64,000 bases of DNA from Lawsonella sp012842085 (GTDB lineage: Bacteria; Actinomycetota; Actinomycetes; Mycobacteriales; Mycobacteriaceae). The position numbers and the translations under genes are program-made. The stretch lies in contig DAINXV010000001.1 in NCBI GenBank assembly GCA_036749735.1, positions 1-64,000 on the forward strand, written 5' to 3'. The notes below the pieces were generated by a model. The model made no database searches, was not told the DNA's origin, and saw only the letters and a list, made by a program, of their open reading frames with translations. Below are positions 17,518 to 27,063 of this stretch, piece by piece (positions within the stretch are counted from its first letter, which is position 1; each line of letters starts with the position of its first letter).

Positions 17518-20376
17518 TCACGCGTCTAGAACTTCAGCCAAATAATGGCCGGTGTACGATTCTTTAACCTGTGCTACTTCTTCCGGGGTACCTTCGGCCA
17601 CAATCTTGCCGCCGCCGGCTCCCCCCTCCGGGCCGAGGTCGATTATCCAGTCTGCAGATTTCACGACATCCAGATTGTGCTCGATCACAATGACAGTATT
17701 GCCCTTGTCCACCAGCCCGTTAAGTACTTTCAGCAATTTTCGGATGTCTTCAAAATGCAGTCCGGTAGTGGGTTCATCCAAAATGTAAACAGTCTTACCT
17801 GTTGACCGTTTCTGCAACTCCGTAGCAAGCTTCACACGTTGTGCTTCCCCACCGGAAAGGGTAGTAGCGGGCTGCCCTAAACGGACATAACCCAGCCCAA
17901 CATCTACCAGGGTTTCGAGGTAGCGATGAATGCTTTGAACAGGTTTAAAGAATTCCGCCGCCTCGCTGATCGGCATGTTGAGAACTTCCGAAATATTTTT
18001 GCCTTTGTAGCGAATCTCTAACGTTTCACGGTTGTAGCGTTTCCCATTGCAAACCTCGCAGGGCACGTAAACATCCGGCAGAAAGTTCATTTCAATCTTG
18101 ATTGTGCCGTCACCCCGACAAGCTTCGCAGCGACCGCCCTTGACGTTGAAAGAAAATCTACCGGGCTTATAGCCGCGCACTTTACTTTCGGGGGTTGCCG
18201 CGAAGAGTCCCCGGATCTTGTCGAAGACGCCCGTATATGTTGCGGGGTTAGAGCGGGGTGTGCGACCAATCGGCGACTGATCCACCTGCACCAACTTGTC
18301 GAGGTGCTCTAACCCCTCAATTCGTTTGTGCTGCCCGGGTACTTGCCGTGCCTTATTCAAGTTATTGGCAAGTGCTGTGGCGAGAATTTCGTTCACCAAA
18401 GTGGATTTACCGGATCCGGAGACACCAGTAACGCAAGTAAATATGCCTAGGGGGAAGGTGACGTCAATGTGCTGCAAATTATTTTGCCGCGCATCAACCA
18501 CAGTGATTTCCCGCTGCCTGTCAACTGGGCGCCTAATTGCAGGAACCGCAATGGAGCGGCGACCAGCCAAATAGTCGGCAGTAAGGGAATTCTCTTTCTT
18601 TAAGAGGTCTTCATAGGACCCTGAGTGGACAACCTCTCCCCCGAATTCGCCCGCGCCGGGGCCGATATCAACTATCCAGTCTGCTGAAACCATTGTTTCT
18701 TCATCGTGTTCCACGACAATGAGAGTGTTGCCCAGGTCCCGCAATTTTTTGAGTGTTGCGATCAGCCGACGGTTGTCGCGCTGGTGGAGTCCGATACTAG
18801 GCTCGTCCAACACATATAAAACGCCCGCTAGTCCGGAACCGATTTGGGTCGCGAGACGAATGCGCTGGGCTTCTCCACCGGACAGGCTGCCCGCACTGCG
18901 TGACAAGGTGAGGTAGTCGAGCCCCACATCGATCAAAAACTCGAGCCGTGCCAAAACTTCTTTCAGCACCCGCCGTGCAATAGCGGCCTGGCGTTCCGAC
19001 AGCTCCAAATTTTTTAGAAGAGCAGTACAGTCTGCAATGGAGCTATCAGTTAACTCTGAAATATTGAACTGCTCTCCGTTTTTAGTCTGCAGAGTAACTG
19101 CCAGTACCTCATTGCGGAGTCGGCGTCCGCCACAGGTTTCGCACGGAACTGGGCGCATGAAGCTTTGATAGCGTTCTTTCAGGGTTTCTGATTCGGTGTA
19201 TTCAACTTTTCGGTTGATGTACGGGATGACGCCCTCGAAGGGTGCTTTATATTGCCGGCGACGGCCAAAGCGGTTCTTGTATTTCACATGGATTTGGTGG
19301 GGTGAACCATTCAAAACCGCATCGCGTTGCTCCTGTGTCAGTTCCTCCCATGGGGTATCCATGGAAAAGCCCATAACATCTGCGAGAGCGCTTAAGAGTT
19401 TCTGGAAATACCGTTGATTGGGGCCGTATGCCCAGGGTAAAACTGCACCTTCAGCTAATGATTTGTCCCCATCTTGCACAATCAGGTCCGGATCAAGCCG
19501 GAGGTGTGAACCCAAACCGTCGCAGTCAGGACAAGCACCATAAGGTGAGTTGAAAGAGAAGGAGCGTGGTTCCAGCTCATCTATTTCTAGACGATGGCCA
19601 TTGGGGCACGCCATTTTTTCCGAAAAACGCATCGTGCGCTCCGGATCGGCAGGATCTTTATCCACAAAGTCAATAACGACAATTCCCTCAGCCAACTGCA
19701 ACGCTGTCTCAACAGAATCGGTGAGGCGCTGTTTGGCTGACGCTTTCACCATTAACCGGTCCACCACGACATCAACGTCGTGCCATTCTTGGCGTTCCAG
19801 CTTGGGAGTGTCATTGAGGGAGTAGACCTCTCCGTCAACTTTCACACGGGAGAAACCTTCGCCCTGTAGTTTCTGGAAAAGATCCTCGAATTCGCCTTTT
19901 CGGTGCCGAATGACGGGCGCCAAAACTTGGAATTTGGAGCGCTCAGGCAGTTCCAACACCTGGTCAACAATTTGTTGGGGTGTTTGCCGCTCAATCGGCG
20001 CACCACACACGGGACAGTGTGGAGTGCCGGCGCGCGCGAAAAGCAACCGCAGGTAGTCGTACACTTCCGTAATCGTGCCGACTGTCGAACGTGGGTTGCG
20101 GTTGGTTGATTTTTGGTCGATGGAGACTGCCGGAGATAGCCCCTCGATGAGGTCCACATCGGGTTTATCCATCTGGCCCAAAAACTGGCGGGCGTAGGCA
20201 GAAAGCGACTCCACGTAGCGGCGCTGGCCTTCCGCAAATATGGTGTCGAAGGCTAACGAGGATTTACCTGATCCGGATAACCCTGTAATACAGATAAAGG
20301 AATCCCGCGGAAGATCAAGATTAATGCCGCACAAGTTGTGTTCACGGGCGCCCTTAATCGTCAGGCGATCTGCCAT
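17518..20376 (-). CDS. uvrA: Excinuclease ABC subunit A
   Basis: The 952-residue damage-recognition ATPase of nucleotide excision repair. There are two ABC modules: the first Walker A GLSGSGKSS starts at residue 32, the second is GVSGSGKST in the C-terminal half. Both ABC signatures are LSGGEAQR, and zinc-finger cysteine pairs lie in each half. ATG at 20376. A SOS box of the mycobacterial type is not evident in the 161-bp divergent region shared with the helicase gene. Confidence 0.98.
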   Translation of the reverse strand: MADRLTIKGAREHNLCGINLDLPRDSFICITGLSGSGKSSLAFDTIFAEGQRRYVESLSAYARQFLGQMDKPDVDLIEGLSPAVSIDQKSTNRNPRSTVGTITEVYDYLRLLFARAGTPHCPVCGAPIERQTPQQIVDQVLELPERSKFQVLAPVIRHRKGEFEDLFQKLQGEGFSRVKVDGEVYSLNDTPKLERQEWHDVDVVVDRLMVKASAKQRLTDSVETALQLAEGIVVIDFVDKDPADPERTMRFSEKMACPNGHRLEIDELEPRSFSFNSPYGACPDCDGLGSHLRLDPDLIVQDGDKSLAEGAVLPWAYGPNQRYFQKLLSALADVMGFSMDTPWEELTQEQRDAVLNGSPHQIHVKYKNRFGRRRQYKAPFEGVIPYINRKVEYTESETLKERYQSFMRPVPCETCGGRRLRNEVLAVTLQTKNGEQFNISELTDSSIADCTALLKNLELSERQAAIARRVLKEVLARLEFLIDVGLDYLTLSRSAGSLSGGEAQRIRLATQIGSGLAGVLYVLDEPSIGLHQRDNRRLIATLKKLRDLGNTLIVVEHDEETMVSADWIVDIGPGAGEFGGEVVHSGSYEDLLKKENSLTADYLAGRRSIAVPAIRRPVDRQREITVVDARQNNLQHIDVTFPLGIFTCVTGVSGSGKSTLVNEILATALANNLNKARQVPGQHKRIEGLEHLDKLVQVDQSPIGRTPRSNPATYTGVFDKIRGLFAATPESKVRGYKPGRFSFNVKGGRCEACRGDGTIKIEMNFLPDVYVPCEVCNGKRYNRETLEIRYKGKNISEVLNMPISEAAEFFKPVQSIHRYLETLVDVGLGYVRLGQPATTLSGGEAQRVKLATELQKRSTGKTVYILDEPTTGLHFEDIRKLLKVLNGLVDKGNTVIVIEHNLDVVKSADWIIDLGPEGGAGGGKIVAEGTPEEVAQVKESYTGHYLAEVLDA

Positions 20377-20471
20377 TCTCGACTGCCTCTCCTAAAAAGT
20401 TTGCTCTCCTCTATGGTAGTCACAAGATCAAATTCCATACTCGTCGACGTTTTAGGGATAGCCGTGACTCT

Positions 20472-20489
20472 GGAATAATGGACTATTCC
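20472..20489. promoter_or_regulatory. Inverted repeat upstream of the helicase gene
   Basis: GGAATA-N6-TATTCC, a perfect 6-bp repeat, overlaps a candidate -10 (AATAAT at 20474-20479, 17 bp after TTTAGG). It lies about 50 bp before the GTG start of the HelD/HelR-like gene. It could be an operator; it does not match what I recall of the rifamycin-associated element. Confidence 0.35.
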
Positions 20490-20537
20490 CGAATTTCGTC
20501 TTTCACAAATCCCACACATCATGGAAAGGAGCCCCTC

Positions 20538-22916
20538 GTGGAACACCAAAATAGTGATCTACCTGCAACTCCACAACCTGATTCATTTGCGGATGAACAA
20601 CGGCACCTTTCCTATGTGTACTCTTTGGCCGAGTCGGAGCGTGCGGATACGGTCCGAAAATTGCGCAAGGTGATGGCTGAATCGGGCGGCACTCCCCAAG
20701 CTCGTAGCGAACGCGAATCCTACAACGCTCTTTTTACTTCCCAAATCCGGCAGATTGATGAGGCGCAAGCAGGTTTGTGCTTTGGCCGGATTGACATGAC
20801 CCCAGAGACGGTAGAAGCCTCTAAAGGGGCGGGTGACGGCAGTGAGAAACGACCGGAAGTAACACGCTATATTGGTCGACTCGGTCTACTAGACGACACC
20901 TCGTATCAACCAGTTCTTGTTGATTGGCGCGCACCGTTAGCTCGCCCCTACTACTTGGCGACCACCGCGCAACCCGAAAATGTATGGCGCCGTCGCACAC
21001 TCCGCTCCGTGGGAAGCAAACTCACCGACTACTCTGATGAGTTTCTGACGCCCGGCCCTACCCCACCCGGCTACCCAGAACCCACTCAGGAGGCTTCTGG
21101 GGTGGCTTCGGAGTCCGCACTTCTACAAGCGTTAAATGCCCCACGCACCGGACACATGTCAGATATTGTCGCTACTATTCAGCGCGAGCAAGACATGATT
21201 ATCCGCTGTGACCACCGTGGCGTGGTGGTTGTGGAAGGCGGCCCGGGAGCCGGGAAAACAGCTGTCGCGCTGCACCGTGCTGCTTACCTGCTCTATACCT
21301 ACCGTTCGGTGTTGGAACGGGCGGGTGTCCTAATAGTGGGCCCTAATGAGCACTTCTTGGACTACATCAACCAAGTTCTTCCCTCTTTGGGGGAAACAGG
21401 AGTTGTTCTCAGCACTCTTGGAAATATCTTCCCGGGGGTATCTACCAGCAAAGAAGATACTTTGGCGGCCCAGGAGATTAAGGGCAATATCCACATGGTG
21501 GATGTCATAAAAGCCGCCATTAGAGATTGGCAAACCCTTTTAGAAAAAGATGTATACATCCGTGTGGATGGCACCCCGTTTGCCGTCACGCCCCCGATGC
21601 TACGTCGGGCACGTGGTCGGGCACGCTCATCGCGCCGCGCCCACAATAGAGCACGCCAAATTTTTCATGACAAACTTACCCAGGAAATTGTTGATGCTTA
21701 CGCGGAGGAAATTGGCTCCGACCCGAATAATCCTTCCGCAAAAGGTGCCCTACTCAGCAGGTCCGATATCGCAGATCTCACTGAAGAAGTGTTGCGATCA
21801 CCGGAAGTTCATGCACTGGTGGACGAGCATTGGCCGCTGCTCGACGCTGTCACTGTGGTAGACCGTCTCCTCACCGACTCTGATCATTTGCTGCGAGCCA
21901 GCAAAAAACTTCTCTCCGCGGAAGATGCGGAGCGTATTTTGCGAAAGCCCGAGTCGGACTTCACTACGGCAGATGTGCCGCTGTTGGATGAGGCAGCCGA
22001 ACAGTTGGGACCGCAACCCCGCGATCGCTCTGCTGAGGATGACGAAAACAATTGGCACCAAATGGTGGAGGATGCGCAGGATGCACTCGATATTTTGCAA
22101 GCTTCTGCGTCCATGGAATTCGAGGACGAATCCGATACCGAAATCTTGGGAGCCTACGACATTATTGATGCTAAACGGCTTGCTCAGCGACACAGAATCC
22201 ATGAGTTCAGTACCACTGCGGAAAGGGCCGCTAAGGATCGTGAATGGACTTACGGTCACGTCATTGTGGACGAGGCCCAGGAACTGAGCCCGATGGCTTG
22301 GCGGCTGCTGATGCGGCGCACCGGCAACCGATGGATGACTATCGTGGGCGACACTGCCCAGACTTCAAATCCAGCGGGCGTGAGTGACTGGGAAACCACA
22401 CTCAGCCCCTATGTGAAGGATCGTTGGCGGCACTTTACGCTCACCGTCAACTACCGCACTCCTGAAGAAATAATGGACGCTGCCGAAAAGGTCCTGAAAG
22501 CGATAGATCCTGACTCAACGGTTCCGCAATCAATTCGCCGATCGGGACACCCGGTGCAATTACATGACCGGCATGACAAGGACTGGTCTACGGCTATCCA
22601 AGAAACGTTGCACCGTATTGCGGAAGCGGAAGATGCAGCTGGCCGCATGACGGGAGTTATCTGCTCCCATCGAGCTTTTTCAGAATTGTCGCAGTTGGAT
22701 CTGGACTGCCCCGGCTGTCCCACTCCGCAGGTAAGCCAAGTGTCAGATATTAAGGGCCTGGAATTCGACTACGTTATGATCGTCGATCCGGTGGGAATAA
22801 CGGAGGAATCGCCGCAAGGGTTAAATGATCTCTATGTTGCGCTCACTCGTGCCACACAGGCAGCAGTCATTATCCATGAAGGCGAAATACCTGCTTGTTT
22901 GGCTCCCCTGCTGTGA
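20538..22916 (+). CDS. HelD/HelR-family RNA-polymerase-associated helicase-like ATPase
   Basis: A 792-residue superfamily 1 ATPase. It has an N-terminal coiled-coil region, the YIGRLGLLD and PVLVDWRAPLARPYY signature typical of HelD, Walker A GGPGAGKT at 234-241, a DEAQ motif II, KGLEFDYVMIVDP and the motif VI LYVALTRA. HelD proteins release stalled RNA polymerase from DNA; some actinobacterial members (HelR) displace rifamycins. I chose GTG 20538 because GGAG lies 6 bases upstream; an ATG 20 codons earlier has a poor site. HelD versus HelR cannot be settled from sequence reading. It converges on uvrB with an 11-bp gap. Confidence 0.88.
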   Translation: MEHQNSDLPATPQPDSFADEQRHLSYVYSLAESERADTVRKLRKVMAESGGTPQARSERESYNALFTSQIRQIDEAQAGLCFGRIDMTPETVEASKGAGDGSEKRPEVTRYIGRLGLLDDTSYQPVLVDWRAPLARPYYLATTAQPENVWRRRTLRSVGSKLTDYSDEFLTPGPTPPGYPEPTQEASGVASESALLQALNAPRTGHMSDIVATIQREQDMIIRCDHRGVVVVEGGPGAGKTAVALHRAAYLLYTYRSVLERAGVLIVGPNEHFLDYINQVLPSLGETGVVLSTLGNIFPGVSTSKEDTLAAQEIKGNIHMVDVIKAAIRDWQTLLEKDVYIRVDGTPFAVTPPMLRRARGRARSSRRAHNRARQIFHDKLTQEIVDAYAEEIGSDPNNPSAKGALLSRSDIADLTEEVLRSPEVHALVDEHWPLLDAVTVVDRLLTDSDHLLRASKKLLSAEDAERILRKPESDFTTADVPLLDEAAEQLGPQPRDRSAEDDENNWHQMVEDAQDALDILQASASMEFEDESDTEILGAYDIIDAKRLAQRHRIHEFSTTAERAAKDREWTYGHVIVDEAQELSPMAWRLLMRRTGNRWMTIVGDTAQTSNPAGVSDWETTLSPYVKDRWRHFTLTVNYRTPEEIMDAAEKVLKAIDPDSTVPQSIRRSGHPVQLHDRHDKDWSTAIQETLHRIAEAEDAAGRMTGVICSHRAFSELSQLDLDCPGCPTPQVSQVSDIKGLEFDYVMIVDPVGITEESPQGLNDLYVALTRATQAAVIIHEGEIPACLAPLL

Positions 22917-22927
22917 ACGCCTAGTTG

Positions 22928-25114
22928 TTAGTCAATACCAGCATCTTTCATCTGTTTAACTTCGCGCTTTAGTTCCGCGATTTCATCCCGCAAATGGGCA
23001 GCAACCTCGAATTGCAGATCTCGCGCTGCATTCGCCATCTGGGCAGTAAGCTCCTCAATGAGTGCTTCCATTTGCTGGCGTGGCATGTCGGTAGTGTCGA
23101 AATTATCCAGCCCCGGCATGGCAGGAGTAGCGGTTTTGCTTCCCCCCAACTTTCCACGCTGGGCGTGGGCTTGGGTGCGGGCTGCGAGACGAGAACCTTT
23201 CTTCATTTCGCGGGGTGCGGTTTCGGTTTCTTCGTCAAGATCCTCATACAGCTCGTCCAAAATATCGGTGATCTTTTTGCGCAAAGGCTGAGGATCGATG
23301 CCGTGTTCCTCGTTGTATGCGATTTGTTTCTCGCGCCGGCGCTCAGTCTCGTCAATAGCTTCTTGCATGGATTCGGTGACGGAATCCGCATACATGTGCA
23401 CTTCACCGCTAACGTTGCGCGCAGCGCGCCCGATGGTTTGGATAAGTGACGTGCGAGAGCGCAGGAAGCCTTCTTTGTCGGCATCCAATATTGACACTAG
23501 AGACACTTCGGGAAGGTCGAGGCCTTCTCGAAGCAGGTTAATGCCAACCAGCACATCAAACGCTCCCAGGCGGAGTTGACGGAGCAGTTCGACGCGACGC
23601 AGAGTGTCGATATCGGAGTGTAGATAACGCACCCGAATATCCATTTCCAGCAGATAGTCGGTAAGGTCCTCGGCCATCTTTTTGGTAAGGGTGGTTACCA
23701 AAACACGTTCATTGTTTTCGATACGTTTCTTAATTTCACCGATCAGGTCGTCGATTTGGCCTTCAGTAGGTTTCACGACCACCTTGGGATCTACCAGACC
23801 GGTGGGTCGAATGACCTGCTCCACGAATTCACCATTGGTCGCTTCCATTTCAAAAGGCCCCGGGGTGGCAGACATGTACAGAGTTTGTCCGACCCGTTCC
23901 TCGAATTCCTCGAAGCGAAGAGGGCGGTTATCCAGCGCCGAGGGAAGCCGAAAACCGTGCTCGACCAGGTTGCGCTTACGGCTCATGTCACCTTCAAACA
24001 TGCCCCCAATTTGTGGGACGGTGACGTGTGATTCGTCAATGATGGTGAGGAAATCATCCGGAAAGTAGTCCAGCAATGTTGCAGGTGGGGTGCCTGGACC
24101 ACGGCCGTCAATATGCCGGGAATAGTTTTCGATACCGGAGCAGAATCCCATCTGCTGCATCATTTCGATGTCGTAAGTGGTGCGCATCCGCAAACGTTGC
24201 GCTTCTAATAATTTCCCTGCATTTTCGAGCTCACGGAGCCTTTCGTCGAGTTCTTTTTCGATCCCGGCGATGGCCTCTTTCATTCTTTCCGGCCCCGCAA
24301 CATAGTGGGTGGCGGGGAAAATATGCAGTTCTTCAGTCGGCCGGACAACATCACCTGTCAACGGGTTCAGGTAATAAAGCCCATCAATTTCGTCGCCAAA
24401 AAATTCGATGCGAACAGCAAGTTCCTCATAGGCGGGGATGATGTCGATCGTGTCGCCTTTGACGCGGAAGACACCGCGACTAAAAGCGATGTCGTTGCGG
24501 TTGTATTGAATGTCGACCAGCAGGCGAATCAGTTCGTCTCGGTCAAGCTCGTCACCCACACGCAGCAAAATGGAGCGATCCAAATAGGATTGGGGCGTGC
24601 CCAAACCGTAGATGCAGGACACCGAAGACACCACCACAACGTCACGACGCGACAACAAACTCATGGTGGCGGAATGTCGGAGACGCTCCACGTCCTCATT
24701 AATGGAGGAGTCTTTTTCGATATAGGTATCGGTCTGGGCGATATAGGCTTCCGGCTGATAGTAGTCGTAATAGGACACAAAATATTCGACAGCGTTATTA
24801 GGAAGCAGCGAGCGCAGCTCATTGGCAAGCTGTGCCGCCAAAGTTTTGTTAGGTGCCATCACCAACGTGGGCCGCTGAACTTTTTCAATAAGCCAGGCAG
24901 CAGTTGCGGATTTTCCTGTACCGGTGGCACCCATGAGGACAACGTCCGGTTCACCTGCATTGATCCGGTCCGCTAATTCTTCGATAGCTTGGGGCTGGTC
25001 CCCCGCCGGCTGAAAGGGGCTTTCCACAACAAAAGGTTTTTCAGCTCGCATAACCTCAGATACTGTGCGATGCCCAGCATCTGTCAGATCAGGATGTTCA
25101 GTTGCGAAAGCCAC
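22928..25114 (-). CDS. uvrB: Excinuclease ABC subunit B
   Basis: The 728-residue damage-verifying helicase of nucleotide excision repair. Walker A GATGTGKS is at 62-69, the beta-hairpin YYDYYQPEAY follows near 115-124, and the helicase C-terminal motifs end in QTIGRAARN. A C-terminal UVR coiled-coil (about 683-725) binds UvrC. GTG start with a strong AGGAGG site 5 bases upstream. uvrA is nearby on the same strand, with only the opposite-strand helicase gene between. Confidence 0.98.
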   Translation of the reverse strand: MAFATEHPDLTDAGHRTVSEVMRAEKPFVVESPFQPAGDQPQAIEELADRINAGEPDVVLMGATGTGKSATAAWLIEKVQRPTLVMAPNKTLAAQLANELRSLLPNNAVEYFVSYYDYYQPEAYIAQTDTYIEKDSSINEDVERLRHSATMSLLSRRDVVVVSSVSCIYGLGTPQSYLDRSILLRVGDELDRDELIRLLVDIQYNRNDIAFSRGVFRVKGDTIDIIPAYEELAVRIEFFGDEIDGLYYLNPLTGDVVRPTEELHIFPATHYVAGPERMKEAIAGIEKELDERLRELENAGKLLEAQRLRMRTTYDIEMMQQMGFCSGIENYSRHIDGRGPGTPPATLLDYFPDDFLTIIDESHVTVPQIGGMFEGDMSRKRNLVEHGFRLPSALDNRPLRFEEFEERVGQTLYMSATPGPFEMEATNGEFVEQVIRPTGLVDPKVVVKPTEGQIDDLIGEIKKRIENNERVLVTTLTKKMAEDLTDYLLEMDIRVRYLHSDIDTLRRVELLRQLRLGAFDVLVGINLLREGLDLPEVSLVSILDADKEGFLRSRTSLIQTIGRAARNVSGEVHMYADSVTESMQEAIDETERRREKQIAYNEEHGIDPQPLRKKITDILDELYEDLDEETETAPREMKKGSRLAARTQAHAQRGKLGGSKTATPAMPGLDNFDTTDMPRQQMEALIEELTAQMANAARDLQFEVAAHLRDEIAELKREVKQMKDAGID

Positions 25115-25153
25115 TTCAGCCTCCTGCAGATAGCGGTTAGATGCCTTCGCTAT

Positions 25154-26983
25154 CTATAGTGACGTAGTTCTGCGATTGTCGCTATAAAGCCTGTCGATAA
25201 CATGTGCGAAGTTCTGTTCAACCGTGTGCCTACGAACCTTCATAGTTGCCGTTACTTCGCCCAGATCCTCCGATAGTTCGCGATCCAGAATGTGGTATTT
25301 TTTGATTCCCTCCGCCCGGGACACCATGGCATTGGTGTGGCGAAGCTGCTTCTCGATCGCTTCAATAAGATCTGGGTCGCGACGCGCTTCCCGGATAGAC
25401 ATCTTGGGATTCTTGCCATGCTTTTCTGCCCACTCAGCGACCCCGTCCTGATCGAGGCTGATAAGGCAACTAATAAATTTGCGGCGATCCCCAACAACTA
25501 CTGCCTGGCTGATAAGCGGTGACTCCTCTAAATCTTTTTCGAGCGGGGCAGGCAAGACGTTTTTACCACCGGCGGTGACGATAATGTCTTTCTTGCGGCC
25601 AGTGATGAAAACAAAACCCTCCCGATCGATATATCCCAGGTCTCCGGTAAGGAACCACCCTTTTTTGAACACTTTCTTGGTTGCGGAGCGGTTCTTCCAG
25701 TAGCCGTTGAAAAGCATTTCGCCCTTCAACATGATTTCACCGTCATCCGCAATGGCGACGCCCACTCCGTCCATAGGGCGGCCAATGCTGCCAATACGCC
25801 AAGCTCCGGGATTGTTGACGATGACCGCCGCACTAGTTTCGGTCAACCCATAGCCTTCGTAAACGTATACGCCGGCTCCACGCATAAAGTGGACAAGATC
25901 AGGAGACATGGCACCGCCGCCTGATACTCCACGCACGAAGCACCCACCTAGAGCTTCTCGAATATTGCGGTACAAAAGTTTGTCGAAGACCTTATGCAAT
26001 GCTGATAGGTGTGGCGGCATCCAAAGCCGGTCCAAAGCTTTTGAATACCTGATGGCGACACGTGAAGCGGCCTTAAAAACTAGCGCCCCCACAGGACCCG
26101 CCTTGTGTGCTTTCCGTCGTACGCCTTCATAAACTTTTTCGTAGACGCGTGGCACACCAATAAACAGGTGCGGCTTGAAACGCTGGAACTGCTCAACAAC
26201 GGTCTTAAAGTCAGACCACATGGCTTGGGTAGCCCCGTAATGCACACACATGACTGAGACCAACAGCGCGAAAACGTGTGCTAGCGGCAGAAATGTGAGG
26301 ATGCGTTTGTTGGGTTCGATGGTGCCCGGAGCGATTTCGGTGGCGTGTAAAGACCTAATCTCGGCGAGCATATTGCGATGCATAATTTCCACGCCTTTGG
26401 GGGATCCGGTAGTTCCCGAGGTGAAAACTATGCAAGCGAGGTCACTGGAGCGTGAGTTTTTGCGCCGCTTCTGGAACTCTTTTTTGAGGTTTTCTTCATC
26501 TTCGAGTCCAGAGGCGATAAGTTTGTCTGCCGCAGCATCCTCAATAACGAATATTTTTTTAATACTGTCGGGTGGCGTTATTCCCTTAAATGTTTGCAGG
26601 TTAACTTGGTTTTCAAAAATGATCATAGAAGCACCGGAGTCTTCTATGATGCCGCCAATTTGTTCCGCCGATGATGACGGATAAATGGGAACAATAACTG
26701 CCCCAATCGACCAGATTGCGTAGGCGAAAAGCAGCCACTCGTAGCGAGTTTGGGAAAGCAGAGCAATACGATCACCTGCTTTAACACCGTTGCCAATGAG
26801 TCCATATGCAACTGAAACAACTTCATCAGTGAACTCGGCTACGGTTACTCCGTGCCAGGATCCCAAGACGGGGCGCTCTAGCAGGATCCGATCAGGAAAA
26901 TTTTCCTGCTGACGATAAATAGAATCAACGATGGATTCATTGTCGCCCACTGAGTAAGTTGCAGGCGCAAACAACTCTTTCAA
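25154..26983 (-). CDS. Long-chain fatty acid-CoA ligase (FadD15-like)
   Basis: A 609-residue adenylate-forming enzyme. The AMP-binding motif FTSGTTGSPKG is at 187-197, YEGYGLTETSA lies near 370-380, and TGDLGYIDREGFVFITGRKKD forms the hinge region. The order and length match the long-chain AMP-dependent ligases typified by mycobacterial FadD15, which activates fatty acids with CoA. TTG start at 26983 with AAGGAG upstream; a nearby ATG is out of frame. The substrate is not predictable in detail. Confidence 0.9.
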   Translation of the reverse strand: MKELFAPATYSVGDNESIVDSIYRQQENFPDRILLERPVLGSWHGVTVAEFTDEVVSVAYGLIGNGVKAGDRIALLSQTRYEWLLFAYAIWSIGAVIVPIYPSSSAEQIGGIIEDSGASMIIFENQVNLQTFKGITPPDSIKKIFVIEDAAADKLIASGLEDEENLKKEFQKRRKNSRSSDLACIVFTSGTTGSPKGVEIMHRNMLAEIRSLHATEIAPGTIEPNKRILTFLPLAHVFALLVSVMCVHYGATQAMWSDFKTVVEQFQRFKPHLFIGVPRVYEKVYEGVRRKAHKAGPVGALVFKAASRVAIRYSKALDRLWMPPHLSALHKVFDKLLYRNIREALGGCFVRGVSGGGAMSPDLVHFMRGAGVYVYEGYGLTETSAAVIVNNPGAWRIGSIGRPMDGVGVAIADDGEIMLKGEMLFNGYWKNRSATKKVFKKGWFLTGDLGYIDREGFVFITGRKKDIIVTAGGKNVLPAPLEKDLEESPLISQAVVVGDRRKFISCLISLDQDGVAEWAEKHGKNPKMSIREARRDPDLIEAIEKQLRHTNAMVSRAEGIKKYHILDRELSEDLGEVTATMKVRRHTVEQNFAHVIDRLYSDNRRTTSL

Positions 26984-27063
26984 GAGTCATGACTCCTTCG
27001 TTACTAATTTATGAATCAGCAGTTGATTTTTAGTGTAGATAACGAATACCCGAAAACCTACTA

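Noticed and set aside
20377..20537. SOS box or rifamycin-associated element between uvrA and the helicase
   Set aside because: Neither the mycobacterial LexA palindrome nor a GC-rich element of the type I recall is present; only a short AT-rich repeat is.
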